Positions 46,382-54,718 of a stretch of 64,000 bases of DNA are shown piece after piece. The notes below the pieces were generated by a model. The model did not search any database. It saw only the letters and a list, made by a program, of their open reading frames with translations, and was not told where the DNA came from. Location of the stretch: the NCBI RefSeq assembly GCF_007859945.1, contig NZ_SJPQ01000001.1, positions 1,886,489-1,950,488 of the forward strand. Direction: 5' to 3'. Both the position numbers and the translations under genes were made by a program. Positions within the stretch are counted from its first letter, which is position 1; every line of letters starts with the position of its first letter. This DNA is from Pseudobythopirellula maris (GTDB lineage: Bacteria > Planctomycetota > Planctomycetia > Pirellulales > Lacipirellulaceae).

Positions 46382-47226
46382 GACGGGCCTCCTGTGAGTA
46401 GGGCCTCGGCGGCGTCGATCTCTTGCTGGGCCGTCGTGTAATCGTCCGCGCCGGGCACGCCGTGGTGCCACTTCACCACGTTCTCCATGAAGCTCACGCC
46501 CTTGCCCTTAACGGTGTTGGCGATCACGCAGGTCGGTCGGCCCGGCTCCGGCGCGGCGGTGAAGGCCTCGGTGAGCGCCTCCAGATCGTGGCCGTCGACC
46601 GGGCGGACATTCCAGCCGAAGCTGGCGAACTTTTCGTCGATCGGCTCGTTCGAGCAGACGTCGCGCGTCGGTCCGGTGATCTGCAGCGTGTTGTAGTCGA
46701 CGATCGCCGTGAGGTTGTCGAGGCGGTGGTGGGCGGCCGACATGGCGCCCTCCCAATTGGACCCCTCGGCCAGCTCGCCGTCGCCCATGAGCGTGAAGAC
46801 ACGCCGCTTTGAGTTGTCCAGCTTGGCGGCGATCGCCATGCCCACGGCGATCGGCAGCCCGTGCCCCAGGGCGCCGGTGTTCATCTCGATGCCGGGCGTC
46901 TTGCGTGTCGGGTGGCCGACGAAAGGCGAGCCGTAGCGGCACAACCCTTCGAGGTCCTCGAGCGGGAAGAACCCTTGGTCGGCCAGCACCACGTAGAGCG
47001 CCTCGACCGAGTGGCCCTTGCTCTGCACGTAGCGGTCGCGGTCTGGGTCGGCCCAGTTGGCGGGCGAGACGTTCATCACCCGGTTGTAGAGCACGCTCAA
47101 GATGTCGACACACGACAGGCTGCCGCCGGTGTGACCGGCGCCCGCCTCGGTGATGCAACGCAAGAGCTCACGCCGGTAGCGCACGCTTTTGAGCTTGAGC
47201 TCTTCGATGCTGAGTTGTTTGCTCAT
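46378..47226 (-). CDS. Transketolase, N-terminal (TPP-binding) subunit
   Basis: 282 residues from the ATG at 47226, preceded by GGAAAT as ribosome site; an upstream in-frame ATG at 47274 is unlikely. It carries His32 ('GAGHTGGS'), His72 ('SKGHSVEAL') and the TPP/Mg motif GDG at 148-150 ending in Asn179 ('TAIVDYNT'). Together with the next gene it makes a full transketolase of about 620 residues split in two. The two genes are translationally coupled, as expected for equal subunits. Confidence 0.93.
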   Translation of the reverse strand: MSKQLSIEELKLKSVRYRRELLRCITEAGAGHTGGSLSCVDILSVLYNRVMNVSPANWADPDRDRYVQSKGHSVEALYVVLADQGFFPLEDLEGLCRYGSPFVGHPTRKTPGIEMNTGALGHGLPIAVGMAIAAKLDNSKRRVFTLMGDGELAEGSNWEGAMSAAHHRLDNLTAIVDYNTLQITGPTRDVCSNEPIDEKFASFGWNVRPVDGHDLEALTEAFTAAPEPGRPTCVIANTVKGKGVSFMENVVKWHHGVPGADDYTTAQQEIDAAEALLTGGPS

Positions 47227-47286
47227 TTTGATTTCCGGAAGGTCTTGGTGGCCTGGCCACCGGGTCACATGCATTCTTAGTCTGCC

Positions 47287-47371
47287 TGTGGGAGGCGTCT
47301 CCGACGCCGATTACGGCCTGCCAGCCGTGATTGCTTGCGACGTGTTATCGGCGTCGGAGACGCCTCCCACA
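47287..47371. repeat. 85-bp palindromic element, copy 2
   Basis: Arms at 47287-47311 and 47347-47371 are perfect 25-bp inverted repeats around a 35-bp spacer, the same design and arm sequence as copy 1 at 40223. Each arm holds GGCGTC/GACGCC, so the element can form a cruciform or long hairpin. It lies in the gap between the isomerase and transketolase genes, inside the operon. Confidence 0.92.
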
Positions 47372-47392
47372 ACGCTCTTGCTTTACCGCTTA

Positions 47393-48805
47393 TCAGGCGT
47401 GGTGGTGCGTCTCCCAGCCGAGGTAAGTCTCGAACGCCTCGGCCAACGCCTCGGCGCTCGACGAGACGGTCATCACGACGTGGTGCTCGAAGCCCTCGCG
47501 GCAGACGTGGCCGAGCAGCGATTGCAGCCGCGGCACGCGGGCCACGGCGCGGGTGCCGAACGTGTTGAGCTCGTCGGCCGTCAGCTCGCCCTGGCCGACG
47601 TAGGCGCGGATGCGGCCCTCGTTGTCGTCCGTGGTGAGGCGGCCGTAGGTGAGCGGGCCCTCGGGCGTGCGGCCGTCGAGTGCGCCGTACGTGTTCTCTT
47701 CGCCCAGCGTGCTCCCCAAGATCGGCGCGGTGGCGATCTTGATGTCGGGCAGGAAGCTCTTGGCCCAGTTGCCGCAATGGAACAGCACGCACTTGTCCTC
47801 GTCGTCGCCGTAGTTGTTGTTCCAATCGACCAGCGCCGCCGGCGAGCCGGCCGCCAGCTGCATGGCGTACATCGTCAGCGTGCCGGTCACGTCGACCTCG
47901 CAAGCGCTCGGCATGTAGCTCTCGCTCATCATGCTCATCAGCGTGCAGACGTTGCAGCCGAAGTTCTGCTGGACCGAGGTCCAGCACTGGATCGCCGTGG
48001 CGTCCAGGGCGTTCTCCTCCATCCAGCGTCCCAGGACGACGCCCATCTTCGCCATCTGCTCGAGCTTCTCCTGGGGCACGCCGGGGGCCGGGGCGTAGGC
48101 GTGGATTTCGGCGAGTTTGGCCGCCACGGCCGCGTCGCCCGTCTCGAGACGATCGGCCGAGCCGATGAACTCCGACAGGTCGACCGTGGTGACGCTCACG
48201 CCGTTGCGCTCCAAGATCTTCTCGCTGTAGCGCACGGTGTTGAACGCCCCCGGCCGGGCGCCGACGGCGCCCAAACGCGCGCCCTTCAGCCCGTTCACCA
48301 CCCGGCAGACGCGCAGGAAGCGGTCGAGGTCCTTGCGGAAGCTGTCGCTGGTGGGGTGCGAAACGTGCTTCTCGGTCAGCGAGAACGGGATGCCGGCTTG
48401 CTTCAGGTTGTTGCAGACCGAGATCTTGCCGCAGAACGCGTCGCGGCGGCGGGCGACGCCGAGCTGATTGAGGTCGTCCGGGTAGCCCTGGATGAGCACC
48501 GGCTTGCCCAAGCCGGCCATCTTGAGCGTGTCGGCCACGCCCTTCTCGTCGCCGAAGTTCGGCAGCACCACCAGCACGCCGTCGATCGAGTCGGCGTTCT
48601 TCTTGAACAGCTCGGCGCACTTGCGCGCGTCGGCGTGGGTCTCGACGCCGCCGAGCTTCGAGTCTTCGGGCGTGAGCATCACCGAGGCGACGCCCATCTC
48701 TCCCAGCAGCTTCTCGACGTCCGAGCGGGCCTCGGTGACGAGTTGGTCGGGGAAGAAGTCGCGGTTGCCAAAGATGACGCCGAGCGTCGGCTTCGAGTCG
48801 GTCAT
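47393..48805 (-). CDS. L-fucose/L-arabinose isomerase-family sugar isomerase
   Basis: A 470-residue cytosolic protein of the FucI/AraA-like fold. Blocks seen: 'VLVVLPNFGDEKGVADTL', 'CNNLKQAGIPFSLTEKHVSH' (residues ~131-150), 'IQCWTSVQQNFGCNVCTLMS', 'CEVDVTGTLTMYAMQLAAGS' and 'VLFHCGNWAKSF'. Glu303, Asp305 and His343 are candidate metal ligands. It should interconvert an aldose and a ketose. Genes downstream encode transketolase and a ketose kinase, so it probably makes the ketose they use. Whether characterised D-apiose isomerases share this fold I cannot confirm here. Confidence 0.82.
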   Translation of the reverse strand: MTDSKPTLGVIFGNRDFFPDQLVTEARSDVEKLLGEMGVASVMLTPEDSKLGGVETHADARKCAELFKKNADSIDGVLVVLPNFGDEKGVADTLKMAGLGKPVLIQGYPDDLNQLGVARRRDAFCGKISVCNNLKQAGIPFSLTEKHVSHPTSDSFRKDLDRFLRVCRVVNGLKGARLGAVGARPGAFNTVRYSEKILERNGVSVTTVDLSEFIGSADRLETGDAAVAAKLAEIHAYAPAPGVPQEKLEQMAKMGVVLGRWMEENALDATAIQCWTSVQQNFGCNVCTLMSMMSESYMPSACEVDVTGTLTMYAMQLAAGSPAALVDWNNNYGDDEDKCVLFHCGNWAKSFLPDIKIATAPILGSTLGEENTYGALDGRTPEGPLTYGRLTTDDNEGRIRAYVGQGELTADELNTFGTRAVARVPRLQSLLGHVCREGFEHHVVMTVSSSAEALAEAFETYLGWETHHHA

Positions 48806-49127
48806 GCTTGCGCGGGATCGCTTGGGGCTAGTTGGCGGGGACCACGGGCCACACAGTTTTCACGCAAGAAGACGGCACGAAAGACACGAAGAAACAGTGA
48901 AAAGTCGCTTGCTTTCTGCTTCTTTACGCGGCTAAGCGACAAGGGACACGCAACGGCGGCCTGATCGCTCGACGAGAAGGCTATCGCCTTCGCGAATGAA
49001 CAACGGACGCGCCGCTTCGTTTATCTCTCAGCGCCTTTTCGAGGCCATCTATCTCAGCGCGTGCTTTGATCGGTCCGCAGTCCGCCAAGGGCGGGTGGTC
49101 AATAAACGGGCTGTAGAGACGCCCATT
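48806..49127. other. Intergenic region upstream of the isomerase gene
   Basis: 322 bp with no supported gene. It holds the end of the GH43-GH29 transcript and possibly an internal promoter. GAAGGC/GCCTTC (48976-48991) forms a small stem that could end that transcript. The stretch near 48865-48905 (GGCACGAAAGACACGAAGAAA) is a purine-rich intergenic repeat type also seen near 40160. Confidence 0.5.
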
Positions 49128-51635
49128 CTACTCGGCCGAGTGCGTTACGCGGAGGGTGTAAGCATGTTCGCAGGGCCTGTTTTGAGGCATCGAAACCTCT
49201 AAAGCCTGCTGAGTTTGACGCCATTGCAGATCGCCCTCATGCCCGAGCAGCTCGACGCTGTCGACTTGCCCCCCCAGCGACTCGTGGCCGAGCGACTCGA
49301 CCGTCAGCCGCCCGCTTTCGGGCCAACCGAGAGCAACGGCATAAAGCTTGCCATCCTGGGTGGTAAAGCGGAAATCTTCCGACGTGAAAGCCTTCCGCTT
49401 GCCGTCGCCAAACGAGCCGCCCGCTACGTCGGTCGGCCCCTCGCCGTAGTGGGTCCAGGGACGCGTGCCGTAGATCGCCTCACCGTTAACGGCGAGCCAG
49501 GCGCCAATATCACGCAGCATTTCTTGCTCGCGATTAGGAATCGTGCCGTCCGCCTTGGGTCCGATATTGAGCAACATTGTTCCGTTTTTGCTCACCACGT
49601 CGATGAGGTCTTCGATGAGCTCGCCCGACTCTTTGTACTTATGCCCCTCGATGTAACCCCACGAGTTCTTCGACACACTCGTGCAGGTTTGCCAGAAATC
49701 GGGGCGGGTGTCGGCCGAGCGGCCGCGCTCGATATCGAACACGCCGGTCCCGTCGGGGAACGAGCGTCCCTCCCAGTCTTTAAAGTTGATCGCCGTGCCG
49801 AGGCCCCACTCTTCGCCGCGGTTGTAGTAGTAAGCAGCAAACCGCTTCAGGTAAGGCTGGAACACCGGCTGGCAGATCCACCAGTCGAAGTAAACGACCT
49901 GCGGGCGGTGCTTGTCGACGATCTCACAGCTGCGTAGCAGCCAGTCGTCGAGGAACTCCTTGTCGGGCGCCTCGGCCTGGGTTTCGGCCATACGTTTGTT
50001 GTTGGCCGGGGCGTAGATCGCCGCGTTCGCCGGGTCGCTGACATCCGATTCGGTCAGCCGCCCCTGGCCGAAGAACCACCAGTGCTCGGCGCGGTGCGAC
50101 GAGGCGCCGAACACGATGCCCTCGGCGCGGGCCGCGTCGGCGAGCTCGCCGATCACGTCACGCTTGGGCCCCTTCTTCGCCGCCGACCACTCGGTGTAGT
50201 CGCTCTCGTACATCGGGAAGCCGTCGTGGTGCTCGGCCACGGGCACGATGTACTTGGCGCCCGATTCTTTGAAAAGTTGCGCCCACTCTTGCGGGTCAAA
50301 CCGCTCGGCCTTGAACCGTGGGATGAAGTCTTTGTAGCCAAACTCCGTGAGCGGGCCGTATGTGGCCAGGTGGTGCTCGTACTCCTTGCGGCCCTCCTGG
50401 TACATGTAGCGCGGGTACCACTCGCTGCCGAAGGCCGGCACGCTGTACGGCCCCCAGTGGATGAACAGCCCGAACTTCGCGTCGCGGTACCACTCGGGCG
50501 CCTCGAAACGCTTGATCGACTCCCAGCTGGGCTTGAATGGCCCCCGGTTCGCCACGCGGTCGATCTCGGCCAACCGCCGCTCGACCTCGGCGTCGTCCAT
50601 CGGTATCTCGAAAGGCATGCCGAGGCCGCCGATCTGCTCGGGCCCGACTCGCCGCAGGTACGCGACGTTCCCCTCGGTGGCGCGCATGATCGTGCCGTGC
50701 TTGTGGCCCTCGGGCACGTCGACTCGGTCCGTCCAATCCTCGAACGAGACGAAGTCCTTGGTCGCCAGCGCGCCGTACTTTTTATCGCCGTAGGCGTCGT
50801 AGTAGATGACGTAGTGGTCGTCGGCCTTCGTGACGGTGGGCCCCTCGGTCAGATGAGCGGTGAGCGGCTCGGTGACGTCACGCCACGGGCCGGTCGGCGA
50901 GTCGCCCCAGGCGACCTTCAACGCCCGCACAGGACGCGTGTTGTCTTTGAGCACCAACGCGTAAGGCGCCTTGGCTTGCGGCTCGTCGCGCAGGTCGACG
51001 ATCACCGCGTCGATCACGCTAAAACCTGGCTCGCAAAACAACTCGGCCGGTGTGAATGACTCCCAGTCTTGGGTCGTGGTGTAATACATCCGGTGGTTGT
51101 TGTCCGCGTCCTCCTGCCCGTCCGGGTACTCGCCCGGAAGTGTGGTCGCCCAGGCGATGATGTAGCGCTCGCCCGGCTCGTCGTAGAAGACCTCGGGCGC
51201 CCAAACGTTCACGGCCGTTGGCTCGTGCTCCATCACGGGCACGAACTGCTGCGGCGCCCAGTGGACCATGTCCTTGGACGAGGCGTGCCCGAAGCCGCGG
51301 TCGCCGCGCCAGGCCGTGGTCCAGACCAAGTGGAACGTGTTGTCCGGTCCGCGCACCAAGCTCGGGTCGCGCATCAGCTTGCCGTCGCCCACGTGCGGCT
51401 TGAGGAACGCGCCGGGGATGCGCTGCCAGCTGAGTCCGTCCTCGCTCCAAAGGAACCGCAGCCCCGCGTCGGCCGGCTCCTCGAACGAGGTAAACAGGTA
51501 CAGGTCTTGCGACGCGTTCGGGTCTTTCTCTTGGGCGCTGGCTGTGACGCCGCTGCCGCAAAGAACGCCAAGCAGCAACCACGCCGCAACAGAACGACGC
51601 CCAACAAGACCCACCGGTCGCAGAATGTCCAACAC
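49128..51635 (-). CDS. GH43-like + GH29 fusion glycosidase, exported
   Basis: About 835 residues. There is no ATG near the signal peptide; GTG at 51635 (after GGGGGG) or GTG at 51614 are the likely starts, opening 'RRSVAAWLLLGVLCGSGVTASAQ'. Residues ~37-340 form a GH43-type five-bladed propeller ('KLMRDPSLVRGP', 'VNVWAPEVFYDE', 'HLTEGPTVTKADDHYVIYYD'), keeping plausible Asp and Glu catalytic residues. Residues ~355-835 are GH29 alpha-L-fucosidase ('FGLFIHWGPYSVPAFGSEWY', 'EHHDGFPMYES', nucleophile Asp in 'PQVVYFDWWICQP'), with a C-terminal beta-sandwich. Two exo-enzymes in one chain suggest removal of adjacent sugars of a side chain. It is the first enzyme gene after the regulators. Confidence 0.85.
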   Translation of the reverse strand: MLDILRPVGLVGRRSVAAWLLLGVLCGSGVTASAQEKDPNASQDLYLFTSFEEPADAGLRFLWSEDGLSWQRIPGAFLKPHVGDGKLMRDPSLVRGPDNTFHLVWTTAWRGDRGFGHASSKDMVHWAPQQFVPVMEHEPTAVNVWAPEVFYDEPGERYIIAWATTLPGEYPDGQEDADNNHRMYYTTTQDWESFTPAELFCEPGFSVIDAVIVDLRDEPQAKAPYALVLKDNTRPVRALKVAWGDSPTGPWRDVTEPLTAHLTEGPTVTKADDHYVIYYDAYGDKKYGALATKDFVSFEDWTDRVDVPEGHKHGTIMRATEGNVAYLRRVGPEQIGGLGMPFEIPMDDAEVERRLAEIDRVANRGPFKPSWESIKRFEAPEWYRDAKFGLFIHWGPYSVPAFGSEWYPRYMYQEGRKEYEHHLATYGPLTEFGYKDFIPRFKAERFDPQEWAQLFKESGAKYIVPVAEHHDGFPMYESDYTEWSAAKKGPKRDVIGELADAARAEGIVFGASSHRAEHWWFFGQGRLTESDVSDPANAAIYAPANNKRMAETQAEAPDKEFLDDWLLRSCEIVDKHRPQVVYFDWWICQPVFQPYLKRFAAYYYNRGEEWGLGTAINFKDWEGRSFPDGTGVFDIERGRSADTRPDFWQTCTSVSKNSWGYIEGHKYKESGELIEDLIDVVSKNGTMLLNIGPKADGTIPNREQEMLRDIGAWLAVNGEAIYGTRPWTHYGEGPTDVAGGSFGDGKRKAFTSEDFRFTTQDGKLYAVALGWPESGRLTVESLGHESLGGQVDSVELLGHEGDLQWRQTQQALEVSMPQNRPCEHAYTLRVTHSAE

Positions 51636-51993
51636 AGCCGCCCCCCACTTGATGAAAAGATTTCTTGTGCCAAATCGATCCCCACCAACGACGCGGCGAG
51701 CGCCGCGGGTTCGACTCGCGAGCCGCAGCTTGCGACGACGCCGGGGGGCATTATGTATCGCGTGGGCGGTCGATGCGATTGAAATCGCCGCCGCCCGAGT
51801 AGCCATGGTCAGCCGCCCACCATGAGGGGCGGCGCGTCGGCCGGCGCTTGCGAGGGGGCGCGTTCTGAAAGCCTTGGGGGGGGAACGTTACCCCAGCAAC
51901 CGATGAGCCTTAGCCACGCCGTGGTCGACCCCAAGAGGACCGAACCGGCAAGACGCCACACAACGCCCTCGTCCGCGCCGGCGTTCCGCCTCG
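51636..51993. other. Gap between AraC and GH43-GH29 genes
   Basis: 358 bp with no supported gene. It probably carries the promoter and leader of the GH43-GH29 transcript. A G/C stem with AACGTTA loop, GGGGAACGTTACCCC (51880-51894), is the only clear structure. Confidence 0.5.
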
Positions 51994-53091
51994 CTAAGCG
52001 GTCGCCTTGCTCGTGCGGCACTTGCCGCGGTACTTCGAGGGGGTCAGCCCCTCGCGGCCGAGGAACATGACCCGCATCCGTTCGCGGCTGGGGAAGCCCG
52101 CCAGGTACGAAACGGTCTTCACGGGAAGATCGGTCTCGGTGAGCAGACGCTTGGCGCGGCTGAGGCGGCAGGCGTTGATCTCGTCGAGCACCGAGTGCCC
52201 CAGAGCCTCCGAGAACCGCCGATCGAGCGTGCGGCGTGTCACCGGCAACTGCTTGGCGATCTCGCCCACGCCCAAGGGCGGGCTGTGCGAGTGATTCCAG
52301 ATGATCTCCAGCGCGCGGCTGACAATCGGGTCTTCTACCCGCTGGCTGGCGGGAACAGCGTCTTCGCTCTCCGCGCCGGTGGTGAGCGCAAGCCGCACCG
52401 CATCGCCCAGCAAGCCCATCGCGCGGGCGCCGACAAACGTCGAAGCGCCGTCGGGCGAGGATGCGACGCCGTCGATGAGCTCGTCGAGATCAGCGATCAG
52501 GCCGCTCGCTTCGGCGAGCTGCACGACCGGAGACTCGAGCTCGATCGCATTGGAGTCGATGAGCCGATGGACCAGTTCGCCGTTGAGCGACAACCAGCGT
52601 TCGGTCCAACCGGTGCCGGGCAATGGGCGGTAGCGATGCCACACGCCGGGGAACACGAACAGCAGGACGTTCCCCTCGAACCGCACGAGGCCCGTCTTCT
52701 CCGAGTCGTACTCGCCCTCGGCCCCAGTGAGCAGCAAGACCTGGTACTCGGGCAAGGTGCGACCGCGACGCCAGTCGAAGTGGTAAAGCGTGGGGTGCTG
52801 GTGCGGCGGGTAGTCCTCGCCGGGCTGGGACGTGGTGCGGCCCACGCCTGTCAGGTAGACGCCGCAGCGCACCGCCGTGTCGGTCATCGGCAGGTACTGC
52901 ACGACGTCGCGTCCCGCGGTCTCGTCCGCCAAGGGCTGGTTGGCCGAAGAATGGCGGGAGCGATTGCCCCAGTCGGCCTTGTTCGACAAGCCGGAACGCC
53001 ACGGGGCGCCTTGGGCGTTGCCGCCCCAAAAAGCGTTGCGCGTCTGGCCCTCCGTGCTGGCGAAGGTATCACCGATGTGTTGCGTGTCCAT
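51994..53091 (-). CDS. AraC family transcriptional regulator
   Basis: 365 residues. The N-terminal ~240 residues are a cupin-like ligand-binding domain ('CGVYLTGVGRTTSQPGEDY', 'LLLTGAEGEYDSE', 'VFPGVWHRYRP'). The C-terminus is a double helix-turn-helix of AraC type ('LGVGEIAKQLPVTRRTLDRRF', 'DLPVKTVSYLAGFPSRERMR', 'EGLTPSKYR'). It lies just upstream of the sugar-use operon on the same strand, so it is the likely activator of that operon in response to its sugar. The first ~65 residues are poorly conserved in look; a start further in (e.g. at 'MTDTAVRCGVY') is possible. Confidence 0.88.
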   Translation of the reverse strand: MDTQHIGDTFASTEGQTRNAFWGGNAQGAPWRSGLSNKADWGNRSRHSSANQPLADETAGRDVVQYLPMTDTAVRCGVYLTGVGRTTSQPGEDYPPHQHPTLYHFDWRRGRTLPEYQVLLLTGAEGEYDSEKTGLVRFEGNVLLFVFPGVWHRYRPLPGTGWTERWLSLNGELVHRLIDSNAIELESPVVQLAEASGLIADLDELIDGVASSPDGASTFVGARAMGLLGDAVRLALTTGAESEDAVPASQRVEDPIVSRALEIIWNHSHSPPLGVGEIAKQLPVTRRTLDRRFSEALGHSVLDEINACRLSRAKRLLTETDLPVKTVSYLAGFPSRERMRVMFLGREGLTPSKYRGKCRTSKATA

Positions 53092-53166
53092 GTTTGTAAT
53101 ACGCGAGTTAAATTGAATTGGATGAAAGAATACCGGTCGCAGCCCCTACACTCACTCGGGCGACGA
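53092..53166 (-). promoter_or_regulatory. Leader of the araC-type gene with a GGTATTC box
   Basis: The 75-bp gap between the GntR and AraC genes contains ACCGGTATTC on the minus strand (53128-53137). The same box, ACTGGTATTC, lies at the GntR promoter (54188-54197). A shared site for the GntR protein is plausible. Confidence 0.4.
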
Positions 53167-53922
53167 CTAGGGATTCAGCCCCGCCAGCTCTTGCTTGATG
53201 TACTCAGGAAGGTTCAACGACTGAACGCTGACCGAGGTCTTCTGCTTCGCCGGGTCAGAGAACGATTGCTCACGCGATGTGCGGATGTGCTCGCCGACCA
53301 ACCGCGAAGCGGCCTCCGGCTCACGGGCGCGGATGGCCTCAAGGATTCGGCGATGCGCCTGGGCCGCCTGCTCGACTCGAGCAATCGAGTGCTCTCCTCG
53401 GCGGGTCTTGAACGTCAGCGATATGCTCCGGGTCTGGTGGATCATGTCGAACAGCCGCTTGTTGTCGGCCGAAGCGATGATCAGCATGTGGAACGCCAAG
53501 TCGGTCGCGAGGAACCTGCGGAGCGACTCGCCCTCAAGGATTTCAGCGCCGCTCTGACGGGCCGCTTCGATCTCACGCTCGATCGTGTCGCAAACCGTCT
53601 CGAGCTCGTCCTGCGTCTCGGCCGTCATCAGCGTGGCCGCCTTGCCGGCCGCCAGCCCCTCGAGCGCCTCGCGAATCTCGAACAGTTCGATCAACTCAGT
53701 CGTCGAAATCTCTCGCACGATCGTGCCGAAACGGGGCACCTGCTCGACCAAGCCTTCGTGAGCCAGCCGGCGCAACGCCTCGCCGATCGGAGTGCGGCTG
53801 ATGCCGAGCTCCTTGGCGAGCGACGCTTCGGAGACCACGGCGCCCGGCTCGAGCGTACCGGTGGCGATCCGTTCGTGCAGGTGCGTGTACGCCTGCTGTG
53901 CGCGAGTTGAGGAAGCGGCCAT
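53167..53922 (-). CDS. GntR family regulator (FadR/FCD subfamily)
   Basis: 251 residues from the ATG at 53922; an upstream in-frame start at 53985 adds an unlikely 21 residues. The N-terminal winged helix ('AYTHLHERIATGTLEPGAVV', 'LAKELGISRTPIGEALRRL') is GntR. The all-helical FCD domain follows ('LFEIREALEGLAAGKAA', 'FLATDLAFHMLIIASADNKR', 'VEQAAQAHRRILEAI') with the Asp and His residues that bind metal and organic-acid effectors. FCD regulators usually sense sugar acids, which fits the RuBisCO-like branch of the operon. The predicted promoter at 54205-54233 leaves a long 5' leader. Confidence 0.9.
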   Translation of the reverse strand: MAASSTRAQQAYTHLHERIATGTLEPGAVVSEASLAKELGISRTPIGEALRRLAHEGLVEQVPRFGTIVREISTTELIELFEIREALEGLAAGKAATLMTAETQDELETVCDTIEREIEAARQSGAEILEGESLRRFLATDLAFHMLIIASADNKRLFDMIHQTRSISLTFKTRRGEHSIARVEQAAQAHRRILEAIRAREPEAASRLVGEHIRTSREQSFSDPAKQKTSVSVQSLNLPEYIKQELAGLNP

Positions 53923-54171
53923 CGGTGGCGGTCCTGGCTTAACTGAATAGCAGTCGCGTCGCTCCCAAAGCCCAAATAACCGCAACGAACCCCGAAGGCT
54001 CCGCAGCTAAACGACTCCTCACAGCGCCCCGAGCGAGCCGGCAATCGAACCGAGATTCCGAATGCCAAAGCCCAAGTACCTAAGGCCTAAACCTAAGGAG
54101 CGGGAGCCGAGGGGAAGGGACCGACGAACCTGACAAGAACAGTAGAAATAGAAATCGAATGAGAGGCATGC

Positions 54172-54198
54172 CACTGGCGAACCGGTGGAATACCAGTG
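54172..54198. promoter_or_regulatory. Palindromic operator candidate at the GntR start site
   Basis: CACTGG (54172-54177) and CCAGTG (54193-54198) face each other around CGAACCGGTGGAATA. The site lies where transcription from the -35/-10 pair at 54205-54233 should begin, so bound protein would block the promoter. Autorepression by the GntR protein is the simplest reading. Confidence 0.45.
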
Positions 54199-54204
54199 AC
54201 ATTC

Positions 54205-54233
54205 AGTATCATCCGTGATCAAGCCTTTGTCAA
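54205..54233 (-). promoter_or_regulatory. Predicted sigma70-type promoter of the GntR gene
   Basis: On the minus strand TTGACA (54233-54228), a 17-bp spacer and GATACT (54210-54205) fit a housekeeping promoter: perfect -35 and 4 of 6 at -10. The -35 also forms an inverted repeat TTGTCA (54227-54232) and TGACAA (54239-54244). Confidence 0.5.
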
Positions 54234-54244
54234 CGAGATGACAA

Positions 54245-54718
54245 CCTGTTTATCGCAATGCCACGGCGTTCTATTGCATTCCACCCGGCCTCCAACGCCC
54301 CACCGACTGCACCTCGCTCCCCTGTCATCCAGTTCCGACAACCCCTTGGTTTGACGGCTCAATTGCCCGCTTGGCGACCAGCTCCACGACCGACCAGGGG
54401 GTGCGGGCAACCCTTGCTAGGCAGTCGCGGGCGGCCACATAGACCTGTCCTAAATCCAGTCCCGATGCCAAGGCTCGGTGAGCCTTAAATCAATTAGGGT
54501 GGAAGTGATAGAAACGCTTCTCTCGCAGCACTCAGGCGATCGCTCCGGCGTTCGTGCAGCTCCCCGCCACACAACGCCCGGGCCGGCATGGCGGTGGCCG
54601 CAGGTCTGGGCGTTCTTTCGTGGCTCGCTGGCGTATCCACCAAGGGCGACGGCTGTGTGACGCTGCCGCCCGCGGAGCCTTCCTCATCCAAGAAACGGCT
54701 GAAGTCTTGACCCTCTCC
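54245..54718. other. Upstream region of the sialidase-like operon
   Basis: 474 bp with no supported gene. It must carry the promoter of the plus-strand BNR-SSS-DapA operon. TTGACG near 54351 could be a -35 but lacks a good -10. AAGGCT/AGCCTT (54470-54486) forms a weak stem. I see no clear operator. Confidence 0.45.

Noticed and set aside
45365-47226. Frameshifted single transketolase gene
   Set aside because: Each half has its own start, ribosome context and complete domains, with an ATGA overlap typical of natural two-subunit transketolases.
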